From Saccharum officinarum (Eukaryota > Streptophyta > Magnoliopsida > Poales > Poaceae): a stretch of DNA of 64,000 bases. Under the pieces are notes generated by a model. The model saw only the letters and a program-made list of their open reading frames with translations, searched no databases and had not been told where the DNA came from. The translations under genes and the position numbers were made by a program. The stretch is taken from contig CM036191.1 in assembly GCA_020631735.1 (NCBI GenBank), forward strand, positions 38,051,335 to 38,115,334, in the 5' to 3' direction. This document shows positions 44,201 through 53,818 of the stretch, piece by piece; the stretch's first letter is position 1, and each line of letters opens with the position of its first letter.

Positions 44201-45256
44201 ACACTATGCAGGAAAGAGAGAGGATTTTGGTCTATGAATATATGTCAAATGGAAGCCTCGACTCCTTCATCTTTGGCATGTGTTCACTATTTTTTAGCTC
44301 ATCTCAATTTTATACAAAATATAATGTGCTGTAGTGAGCTCATTAGAGTAAACATTCTGTGCTTAGGTGCAAGGACAAGAAGGTTGCATCTGGACTGGCC
44401 TACACGCTTTCAGATAATTAAAGGAATAGCTGAAGGGATGCTTTATCTTCATAAGCTTTGTGGACTACATATTATACATGGAGATTTAAAGCCAAGTAAC
44501 ATTCTCTTGGATATCAACATGAAGCCCAAGATTTCTGATTTTGGCTTATGTAGAACATATAATCCTGGAGTAGATGAAGAGTTTGCTGACCACATAGTGG
44601 GCTCAATGTAAGATGTTATCAGATTGGTATCATGATTGTGATGGGTCGGCACAAGAGGCTCTTTCCTTCTTATTTTTCGAGAACTTACATTTTTATTTCC
44701 CTGTTGTAGTGGTTTTACAGCCCCAGAATGTCGGGAAAGACGTGTTTTCTCCATCAAGTCTGATGTATATGGCTTCGGAGCATTGCTTCTCGAGATAATA
44801 AGTGGACAACGGTGCTTTTCACTTGCAAGTGGAGAATCTGGTGATGATCATGGATATCTGAATAAGAGGGTGCATAGAACTTTCATACTATCTCCATCTT
44901 TTTCAATAATAAACATCCAGCATGGACCTTTTAGTTAATTGCACCACCAACTGCCACTAAAATGGCAATCTATCATGCCATTTTTTTACTTTATTTTCGT
45001 TCCCCCACCTCAGGCGTGGAAGTTATGGAGAGCAGGCAGGTTGATCAAGTTTGTTGATGCACCCCGAGGCGACGAATCTGAGAAGATGGAGATACTAAGG
45101 TGCATCCAGATAGCACTGCTGTGCGTGGAAGAGAACCCTGCAAACCGGCCCACCATGCAGGAGGTTGTTCTGATGTTAAGCTGCCACATTTTTGCGCTTC
45201 CTACACCTCAGCATCCAGCTTACCTCAGGGCTGAAACGGTGCGCACGCACTCATAG
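41256..45256 (+). CDS. receptor-like cytoplasmic kinase with MLKL/ARPK-type N-terminal domain
   Basis: Hand-built model of eight exons: 41256-41672, 42133-42185, 42878-42930, 43059-43156, 44047-44275, 44367-44607, 44710-44869, 45014-45256. They join in one frame of 498 codons including the stop (497 residues). Residues 1-139 form a helical bundle of MLKL_NTD/ARPK type, as also found in MCA channels. Residues about 180-480 are a Ser/Thr kinase: glycine loop IGKGSFGCVYK (197-207), ATP-binding K219 in VAVKR, helix-C E241, catalytic HGDLKPSN (321-328), DFG (341-343), TAPE (367-370). HGD replaces HRD, so it is a non-RD kinase, a class linked to plant immunity. There is no signal peptide or transmembrane segment, so it is probably cytoplasmic. 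All introns are GT-AG except after exon 5 (GC-AG, TTTG|GCATGT). The role is inferred from family; no function is proven. Confidence 0.88.
43890..44009. mobile_element. MITE with CCCTGTTCG ends inside intron 4 of the kinase gene
   Basis: It begins CCCTGTTCGCTTGAACTTAT and ends CCAGCCGAACAGGG, as inverted repeats, with an internal near-repeat of CAGCCGTTCAGCAGTG / CAACCGTTCAGTAGTG. It is related to the nested element at 643-739. It lies only 37 bp upstream of exon 5, close to the splice acceptor. No clear target duplication. Confidence 0.6.
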
Positions 45257-45929
45257 CGTCTCTGGTTTTGGCAACTCGGACGGAGCTTGTTGTATGCCAT
45301 CCATTTTCGCTGAGCGGGCAACCATGGATGACACTGTAGCACTGTACCGAAACATATGCTTCAGGGCAATGCTCGTACTGTAGCATGCCACCACCCTGAA
45401 ACAGAATTTTGGTTAGGATCTCTGCAAGATCTGTTCATTATTGCAATAACTGGTGTGTTTGTACTGTCAGACCTGTTTTGTATCAGTCAATATTGATGTT
45501 TTCACTTCTCTAATTTCCTGCAACGCAAGAGCCTTTGGCGGTGTTCCTGGTTGCCGACCTTTACAGGGAACTCATTTTCCATCAATCATGTTCTCTGGTC
45601 TGGGAAGCAAGATTCTTGTTTCTTTGTATGCACATCTCCAGGTCTCCTGCTGCCCTGGGCCCTGTAATTCTGTTGGTCATGAATTGGATCAGTTTGGAGG
45701 TCATATCTCTTTTACTTCATATTTATGTGTCTTTTATAATGGCATAGTGGCAGAGCTCCAGGTCCAACATAAAATAGATTTTTTTTAATGTTTTTTAACA
45801 AAGCCTTCAGAGGAGCTCCCTTGTTGAGACCCATCTAAATCATTGGTTATTGGTAGCTCAATATTTCGATCTCAAGTTTTTTTTAAAAAAAAAGGGCAGC
45901 AATATACCGTTGACAGCCGCCGGCTGGCT
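45257..45929 (+). other. 3' UTR and downstream region of the kinase gene
   Basis: No further coding exon is supported. Open frames at 45453-45788 lack domains. A 3' UTR presumably occupies the first few hundred bases, but no poly(A) signal is chosen with confidence. A T/A run is at 45877-45893. Confidence 0.4.
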
Positions 45930-46240
45930 GGAGCTTGCCGTCCATAACCGCCGGCCAGCTCCTCCAACTCTGTGAGCCTGTGACCAATGAAGTTCATGGA
46001 AAATGCTGGGAAGCGCCCGGTCTCTACGTTGCAACGCTTAGCCTAGCCAGATCGTCTAGTCTGCAGCCAGGCGTTGACTCTCGCGGTGGTGGAGCCCTGG
46101 AGCTCGGTGCAACAAGGTCTCTCAAGTGTCAAACAGTCACATTGAATTAATTGCAGGTGACAAATAAATTCAGGCAGTAGAAATTGTTATAATTTTCGAA
46201 TTCAGAATTGACAGTATCACATTCACACCCATCCCATGTG
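45930..46240 (+). repeat. third, degenerate copy of the kinase gene's upstream region
   Basis: Order and wording follow the promoter copies at 18700-19300 and 40355-40890: CAACTCTGTGAGCCTGTGACC, TGGAAAATGCTGGGAAGC, CAGGCGTTGACTC, CAAGGTCTCTCAAGTGTCAAAC, and ACAGTATCACATTCACACCC. It is more diverged, with deletions, and no exon 1 follows. It is a relic of a third tandem copy. Confidence 0.65.
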
Positions 46241-46430
46241 TCCTTTCTTCTTCGCTACCAGCCGGCGCTGGCTCGCCTCCCTGGTCGACTGGTCATCCCT
46301 GTACCTACCTGCCTTCAAAGAAAAAACAAATGCTGGGGGTGGCCTTTGTAGCAGCTGCCAGGGCGGTGGCACCGTCACTCGACTGCTGTCAATGGCGGAG
46401 TCATCGTCTCTATCATATGTCGCACCGGCA

Positions 46431-46810
46431 ACTTTTTTTTTCTCGAATATTGTATTAAGAAGAAGATTTTGTCCGTACAAACAACGCACTTCTGATGAGC
46501 GCGCTAGGCGGTCTTACATCTAGGAGTGGACCTACCTAGCATACTGTTTCAAAGTTCGATATTACATAAATGGAACAACCGAAAGTGCAAGCACCGCAAC
46601 AGCCTACGGAGCTGGGCGTCGCCGCTGCTGGCTGCCCGACCGTCCTCCGCCATCACCGAAGAGCGCTCTTCCAACCCTGATATTGGCCGTTGGGAACAGC
46701 TCGTCCAGGGCTTCCACTTGGCTCGAAGTCAAGTTCCCAGTGAATATGGCGTCGTAAGCTACTTGGGACGCGTATGAAACTAGAGCTTCCGGCGGCGCAA
46801 TGCCCATCCT
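46431..46810 (-). mobile_element. LINE 3' fragment, minus strand
   Basis: A plus-strand T run (46433-46440) followed by CTCGAATATTGTATTAAGAA is, on the minus strand, the usual end of grass LINEs (TTAATACAATATTCGAG, poly A). Upstream on the minus strand, a 67-codon frame (46604-46807) includes SYASQVAYDAIFTGNLTSS and ALDELFPTANIRVGRALF, presumably part of the LINE coding region. It is truncated; boundaries at the 5' end are uncertain. Confidence 0.5.
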
Positions 46811-49017
46811 CTGTTACATTCATAACCCGACCAAACCGTACCTAGTCGTCAGAAACGAGGATTCCTCTAGTCATACTAGTACGTTGCGTGCGCCTTTGTG
46901 CGTGTCGCGAGTTAGGCAGAAATGCATCCACTGAGCTGAGTCTGGTTGGGTGAAGCGTCGCAGGAATCCTGTAAAGAGCTGGTGTGCTTATACTTGTAAA
47001 CAGGATTAGAATTTGTGAACACAGAAAACATACATTAGCATACCAATTCATGGATAACCGTGAATAGTTTAGCACTTCACATTGCTTATTCTTAGTAGGA
47101 GATGGTAGGCACTGGTTTCAGAGTCTTACATATGCTGGCCATAGCCTGTAAAAATGGCCTAAAGTGTGCACATAAAGCATGCATGGTTCCAGATTGTCCT
47201 CCGGAAGCAGGCATTTCAAAAGTGGAAAGGCAGTCTTACATATTAGTGTCCTAGGCATTGTTTATCGTTAGTAGGAGATGGCAGCCACTGGTTTCAGAGT
47301 CTTACATATTAAACAAGAACACCAAAAAGGCCCAAGGAAAAGGAAAAGGAGCTGCAGAATCTGTATGGGCACACCAAAAAAGCAGCCACCATGCTGAACC
47401 ATGTGAAGGGCCTTGATCAATCAAGCTGCACAAAAAAAATCCAAAAACTATGAACACCTTTGACAACCAAAACGAACCAAAACGCTAGCTAGCAGGAACC
47501 CAAAATGTAAGCATGCCCTCAGGATTCAATCGAAACAAGAATCCAACTGCAACATAATAGCAGTCAGTGTGGCCCATTGTGGGGAAAGACCAAAAGAACC
47601 AAAGTAAGGAGGGGGATACCTTTAACATTGAGATGGCTCTGATAGTGACTCATCGAACAAACATCATACGGGAACACAACAGAGACACCGGAGCAGTAGT
47701 GTAGCAAGGCAAAATAGACGTATCAACAATAGACATTATAATAGAAGTAATCGGAAAAGGGCATTTTCCATATCAGTTAGGTGCATGAAAAAATAAATAC
47801 CATGTGTAGCTTACTGCAGACAGGAGAGTAAGTGTGAAGGTTTGTGAGCAAGTTAAAAAAGGCTGGTGCCGCTATCATTTGGAGATATCAGTGGCTGCAA
47901 TATTAGGCTATTAGCTAATAATATTGTGGCTCACTATAGCACAGCTACACAAAAGCATAAATCTTGAATAACAACATTTTTTCCCAGTGCAGGAAAGAAG
48001 ATTTGACTGTTGGCAGGGAAAAGTAGGTCATCATTGCATATGCCAAGTTGCCTCAGTTCATTAAGAATACAAAAAGGAGCACATATATGCAATAGTTGGT
48101 ATCACTCCATATGTCAAATGCCGTAGCTCAATAACATATGGCAATGCCTCCTCTGAAATCAGAATCAGAATTTAAAAAGATCATAAAAGGCTGACAATCA
48201 TGACTGCATATTCTCATATGCCGTAGTTGAGAAAAGATATTTGTTTCCAGCATCGTTGCCATTGACATGTGTTGAAAAAAAATGCAAAATGGCAACAGCA
48301 TGGAAATATGGTCAGGCTTAACACATGTCAATGCTATATTTCAGAAAAAGATATTTGTTTCTAACATCATTGGCATTGACATATGGTCAACAAAAAATGG
48401 AAAATAATAATGCCATGAAAATATGGTCGGAACTATCGGAAGCACCTCACAGGTATCATTATATGATCAAATTGGAATAAGTACATCATCAACAATGGCA
48501 TATGCTCAGAGTAAGATAAACGAAGCAACACCATAGGCACACGCTTATGTATACTGAAAGGTTACAGCAGTAGCACAGTGTATTGAGACATGCTGAGATT
48601 TTCCTGCCAGAACACGAACCTTATGCATAAGCAAACAAAATCCATACATACAGGAAATGAAATTAAGGGGGCAGAGACATAAGGTGCCAAAGGAGAAAGG
48701 GGATTTTTTTTAAGGTTACTGTACCAAGACCAAGTAAGTTGAGGGAGGAAGAAATAGAGTAGAGCATGGATTTACAGAGGCGCTCTCCATTCATAGATGT
48801 ACCAATCTGTGTTCCCGTTGCAAGGAAACGAGATCTGTGCATCAGTGCGTAATAAACGAAAAGATGGGGATACAAATTAAGGGAAAGCACCTGGCTTTTC
48901 TTGTACAAATTGAATGAATCCATGAACCCCTAGTACAGATCAGAAGAGGGAAATAGAGGAAACTGCAATGGGTCCAATAGAGAGAGGGGGGATGTTCTTG
49001 GTTCACCTGGAAGATGC
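46811..49017. other. intergenic region with short direct repeats
   Basis: No supported gene. A direct repeat of about 53 bp occurs at 47080-47133 and 47256-47309 (GTAGGAGATGG then CACTGGTTTCAGAGTCTTAC). Minus-strand frames at 48128-48331 and 48663-48923 have no recognisable domain. Confidence 0.45.
48235..48430 (+). repeat. two-copy degenerate repeat, about 114-bp period
   Basis: AGATATTTGTTTCCAGCATC at 48235 and AGATATTTGTTTCTAACATC at 48349 each start about 80 bp of similar sequence ending in ATGGAAATATGGTC / ATGAAAATATGGTC. Related shorter motifs (CATATGCC, GCCGTAG) occur just upstream. Confidence 0.6.
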
Positions 49018-49290
49018 AAAGAAGCGAATGGAGCACAGGGGACAACATCGGGGGCCACAGCCATCAGGGCCAGCCGTGCCGGCGCAGCACCCGCCGGGGG
49101 CTGACCGCTGCCCCACTCGAGCCTGCAGTAGGGAGCCGCTATGGCGCAGGGGAAGGGGGCTGACCGCGCCCACGACGAGCGGCGCGCCGCCGTGGGGGCG
49201 GGGGCACTGCCAACGCGCCGTCGCCCCACCTGCACCGGTGGGCGTCCGTTGCGCCGCTATCTCGGAGGAGCCGCCCGGTGCGCCGCTGTG
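49018..49290 (-). other. GC-rich exon-like segment, uncertain
   Basis: A GC-rich island in AT-rich surroundings. The minus strand has an open alanine/proline/arginine-rich frame and CTTCCAG|GTGAACC, a donor-like site, at about 49010. It may be the first exon or 5' UTR of an unidentified minus-strand transcript reaching into 46.8-49.0 kb, but no downstream coding exon was recognised. Confidence 0.2.
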
Positions 49291-49845
49291 TGACGAGAGT
49301 GAGGGAGAGAGTGAGTCAAGAGGAGAGAGAAGGACGAGGAAAGATATTTCCAGAGGCTACACAGTAAAAATCAGTGGGGGTGAATGAGAACCGTAAATTA
49401 GGGATGGAACGTGAAAAGGAATTTTACTATCGTGGCGACCTTGAGGGGCCGTCGAGCTCCGCACTCTTAATAAGAGTAAACTAGTGCTACACAAAATCAT
49501 AACTGGCACAATAATTGAACTGACTGAACTGTACATATAGATGTCCAAGCCCTCGGTCAGCTTCCTCTCGCAGAGGAAGCAACGCTGCAAGAAGGAGCAG
49601 CTCGGGATACTTGGAACCAACGTGGGAGCGAGGTGCAGCTTATGACTCATGTACGCTCGTCTATGACTAGAGACGACGGTGTTCTTGCCCCTGCTTCTCC
49701 AGGTCGCAGCAGCTGTTGCTTCTGCTGCGTGGATGTTGTCTCGTCGACGCCAAAGCCAGCCATGGCTGCCGTGTGTTGTGCAGCTACAACAATTGTTGTT
49801 GTGATCATTAGCACTCTATCGGTCTGTTGTAAGTTAAAACCAGCA
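49291..49845. other. intergenic, no gene seen
   Basis: No supported gene. A 72-codon plus-strand frame (49633-49851) is cysteine/valine-rich without a recognisable domain. Confidence 0.4.
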
Positions 49846-49951
49846 AGATAGCTCGCACAAATAGGATTGATAGCTCACGGTGCCATTTAGATTTTTACTT
49901 GAAATGATACTGTGAGCTATGAGTTATCCATCCCATTTGTGCGGGTTATCT
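49846..49951. mobile_element. 106-bp fold-back MITE
   Basis: AGATAGCTCGCACAAATAGG at the left pairs with the complement of the right end (AGATAACCCGCACAAATGGG), and the inner GATAGCTCAC / GTGAGCTATG also pair, so nearly the whole element folds into one hairpin. The class is not assigned. Confidence 0.65.
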
Positions 49952-50667
49952 TTTCGCGTGGGGTGGCGGTTGTCCATTAAAACCAAGTATAATAATCAGT
50001 TTATATTTTCGTGAGGGGCACACCGCGCCTTGGCGGAGACAGCGGCGAGGGTCTACGACTGGGGCCGGGAGAGCGGAGGCATGCCACGCCTTGGCTCTAG
50101 GCGGGCATTTTCATCATGTCGCGTGGCTATTCATTAAAACCAAATATAATAATCAGTTTAGTGTCTTCTAGCATATTGACTATATATTTTCTATGTATGT
50201 CTTTTGGCAAAGATATCTTTTTTAGTGGTTTGTAGTAAAAAACACCTTTTAACTGTGTCCTCCGGCAAATTTGCCTTCTTTAAAGCATCATCAAGACTTC
50301 AAGAGTGCCTATATTCAACATCCCATAATAAACAATAAGGTTTATACAAAGATAAAGATCTCCAATAGTGCTCCGATCCTATATAACATTCTAATTTAAT
50401 GGCATTCTAGATCATCCTTACAACTCAAATTTGATTCACCCCTCGTGTAGCCAATCTTAAAACTGAGAGGTTGAGGTTTAGAGAATTGCTATGGGATAAA
50501 ACAACTTATGTTTAAAATGGAGGTAGATCGGTTTGGGGGTGTTGGGGTGGTGGAGGAAGAGAAAGAGAGAGAGAGGCGTGGGCCTAGGGCAGCAAGGGGC
50601 GTCAGCAGGGAGAGGGAGGCGCATGTATTTTGGAAGGATTTCTCCCTTTCTCTAGTATACTATTTAA
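49952..50667. other. intergenic, no gene seen
   Basis: A 27-30-bp motif (CATTAAAACCAA(G/A)TATAATA) occurs twice, at 49974 and 50132. No coding signal. Confidence 0.4.
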
Positions 50668-50877
50668 GGGATGTTTGAGGCTGCTCCATTCCATGTTTTT
50701 TCTAGTTTCGTTCCATGTTTTTTAGCCAAACAGATTTAGCTCCACTCTACTCGAGGAAAAAAAGCTAAAGCTGTGAGGGCACCTAAAGGGATACTCCACA
50801 GACTTTATGTTTTTGTGAAGCTGCTCCAGGGTGGAGTTTGTGGAGCAAAATTCGTGAAGCAGTCCCAAACACGTCCT
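50668..50877. mobile_element. Tourist/Harbinger-like MITE with TAA duplication
   Basis: Ends GGGATGTTTGAGGCTGCTCC and, inverted, AGGACGTGTTTGGGACTGCT are imperfect repeats; TAA flanks at 50665-50667 and 50878-50880. A 3-bp T(A/T)A duplication and a TGTTTGG-type end fit the Tourist (PIF/Harbinger) group. Confidence 0.6.
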
Positions 50878-50880
50878 TAA

Positions 50881-52344
50881 TGCTATAGAAACTATCTATG
50901 ATTTTAGAGACTATACACTCTAATAGATCTACAATATACACACACATACAACCTCATTTATTTCATAAAATTCAGGAAGAGAATAAGGGCCTATTTGGTA
51001 GCGATTATAATCCAACTTCACGAAACTATTTTTCAACTTCTCCTACCAAACAGTTATTTTGGAACACTTTCTCTCTAGAAGTCCTCCAAAATATGCTCTC
51101 ACATGCTAAGAAATAGTGACGGACCTAGAATTTTACAAAGTGTAAAATTAAAGGGGACAAAAAACAAAATATTGGTTGAGCCGAAATGATGTGATTTTTG
51201 ACAAAAAGAGGATTTATTCTTACTTGCAGGTTATTTTCAAGGCCACATATTGAACACTCTTTTGGTCCATCTTTCAGAAGGAGAACGAACAAGCCAACTC
51301 TAAAGTGGGCATGTCGTATATGTTAGAGACTGCATCAATGGAGATTTTTGTCAAGCATGGGTGGCTGTCTTCTAATAGACTTAGTGCTTAAATTGGTGCA
51401 TGAATTTTTTTCTTTGTTTCCTCTGCTCTTTGAGAGCTTGATTTTTTCAGCCAGAAGCTAGACTTGTAATAACTAATAAGGGATGGTTAAGTGCATGACT
51501 TATGCAGAGCCCGGAATAAAATTCCTTTTACTAAAAAGAAACTAAAATACTGCTGTAAAGGAATTGAATTGGTGACCTATGGCTTGGATACATAGACACT
51601 TAGAGCATCCCTAAGAGCAATTCTAAATCTCACTCTCTAAATCATTATTTGGAGTCATTTGCATAAAAATCATTTTCTATATCTTTTTACTCTTTAATAG
51701 TTATTCTGTATCTCGTGTGCACTCTAGAGATCCATTCTCGTCTTCTATTTTTGGCTAGCGAAAATCCAGAATAGAAGATAACTATACTTGGATAACCATT
51801 TAGAGAAGCTGTTGGAGGGTAGTTTTTGAGAGAAATCTCTATTCTTAGCATTCAAGAAGGATACTACGGTCTAATTGTAAACATGCATGCAAATTTATTT
51901 GTCTATAAATGGTAAGCCAGTGTTAAGTAGATCTAGGGCTGTCCCACAGGGTATATCATGGCCCACTTGGCATCCTTGTGGGGCCGCCCTTTCTCAAAAA
52001 AAAGCTGGTGGAGCTGAAAATACTAGAGGCTGCTTAGTTTCTCAGAGCTCTCGCCTGCCCTGACTTGCACGGAACACGAGTACTTTGCCCAGTCAGCAGA
52101 GCGAATTCGGCTCTCTCAGCCTAGCAAGGCAAAGCTTTGCCCCGATGTGAGGCAAGAGATCCAAACATGTGAACATGCTCCCTATCCTTGCTCGTCGAGG
52201 TGTAGTATTTTTTTAAAGGCGAGGTGAAGTAGTATACAGCGAAGAATCCAAACAGTCCCTAGTTTCTTGTCTCGTGCTTTGTTATCTTTCCTGAAAATTT
52301 ATTTTACCAAATATTTTTTTAAAATAGTTTTGCAAATTACAAAA
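50881..52344. other. intergenic, repeat-derived, no gene seen
   Basis: No supported gene. The stretch 51606-51850 begins GAGCATCCCTAAGAGC and contains GCTGTTGGAGGG near its end, resembling a common grass MITE, but boundaries are unclear. Short open frames are not coding. Confidence 0.35.
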
Positions 52345-52679
52345 GTATTGACGCAGAACACGCACGCACACTCACTCCATGAATATAGGTACATAAACTC
52401 TAGCCCTATGAGCATATTCGAAAGACTGTATCGGTACATCTCGAGATTGACGAAGTCACCACAGGTGTCTCGCTGTCGACGGAAATATCGGCTACCACTA
52501 AAAGCACAACGCCGTTAAATCCTAAAATAAATCCAGGAAAATGCGAGCACTCATGCCACGCCGTTAAATCTTGGAATAAATTTAGAAAAATGTGAGCACT
52601 CATACCAAGTCGAGAATTTAAACCGGGTAGGCAAATTTCACCACAAGGAACCTAACCAATTGAGCTAGGCTTAATTCGC
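52345..52679 (-). mobile_element. Au-like SINE (tRNA-derived), with internal duplication
   Basis: Read on the minus strand, the 5' end is tRNA-like: TAGCTCAATTGGTTAGG (A box) and GGTTTAAATTC (degenerate B box), followed by a body of the type GTGACTTCGTCAATCTCGAG and CAGTCTTTCGAATATGCTCA. I recognise this order as the grass Au SINE. The segment GCCACGCCGTTAAATC...GAGCACTCAT is present twice in tandem (about 52505-52553 and 52556-52603). SINEs depend on LINE enzymes. No target duplication was established. Confidence 0.6.
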
Positions 52680-53818
52680 TAAAAAAAGTTTTAGCTCTAG
52701 TGGTACTGCCGCTAAAAAATATGATTCGAGTCCTAAATCCAGGAGGCGCGTAACTTCCACCAATCACCATCTTGAAATAGGCATCGACCCTCTTGGGTTG
52801 GATTGGAAAGACGACGAAACCAGTTGCCAACCCGCGGTTTGGGCCCTGGGCCTAAACTCGACAAAATGGACATGGAACTGTCGAGCCCGTCCTTTTCCTT
52901 CCCAATCGGTCCTGCCGGCTGGCGGCTGCCGCCCCACTACAGCCGCGGCGAGTCCCTTCTCCTCCGTCACCGGTGCGGGTGCGGGGTTCCGTCCGTAAGT
53001 CAGGTTGGCGAACTGTGCGAGTTTTCTGTATGATTTTATTGGCTCTAGTTGGTGCATTTCAGTTAGACATATCGGTGTATTGATATCGACCTTCAGGTTC
53101 ATATTCAATTTCAACTGTAGATCTGCAATTTTATGTTGCAGATTGAGCATTCCAGATACTGGTATGGGGCACCAGAATCCACTGAATGCTGGGTACCTGG
53201 GCTGTATGCCTATATCAGCTAAGATTAACAAGACGCCAATGAGCTATAATTCCCTGGGAGTATGCCAATATATCAGCTAAGATTAGCAAGACACGCCAAT
53301 GTGCCTTTAATCCCCAACCTCTGTCCATTCAGAAATTTTCATGCCCTTTCATTTATATTCAAGGTCGAGTATGCTTCATGGCAAACATGCTGACTGCGCA
53401 GTCATGAAGGCTGCCCCAATTGCACGCAATTTTAGAGAATGGTGTATATATATATATATATATAGGAACAGGGATCAGCTCACAGTACAACTAAATCTAC
53501 ATGTGATGACAATATTATTACTTCTTTACATTACTGAAATTGCAGTCCGACATAAAAAGACAAAGTCGTTGTATGAGAACTAAACTCGGAATCATTGAAA
53601 ACACACCTTAACTGCAACTAGGCTTGGCAATGGTGGCAGATAAAGACATGGTTCATTGTGAAAGAAATCCTAAAGCGTAGCATAGCAGCAGTCGTAGTTG
53701 CACCCACAATGTCAATAGCCGATGACTTGTTTGGAAAGGATTGAATTAAACACCTGATGTTGCTACCAGCAGCTGTGGAGTGCATTTGTACTGCCATAAT
53801 ATATCCCAGCGTTCCATT
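52680..53818. other. 3' flank of the CNL pseudogene, no gene seen
   Basis: No supported gene. A 30-bp segment is repeated (TATATCAGCTAAGATTA at 53211 and 53270). A (TA)10 microsatellite is at 53445-53464. The minus-strand frame at 52764-53231 lacks recognisable domains. Confidence 0.4.

Noticed and set aside
44280..44366. A standard GT donor at 44280 for exon 5 of the kinase gene
   Set aside because: Joining it to the acceptor at 44366 shifts the frame and loses the kinase motifs; the GC donor at 44276 keeps them.
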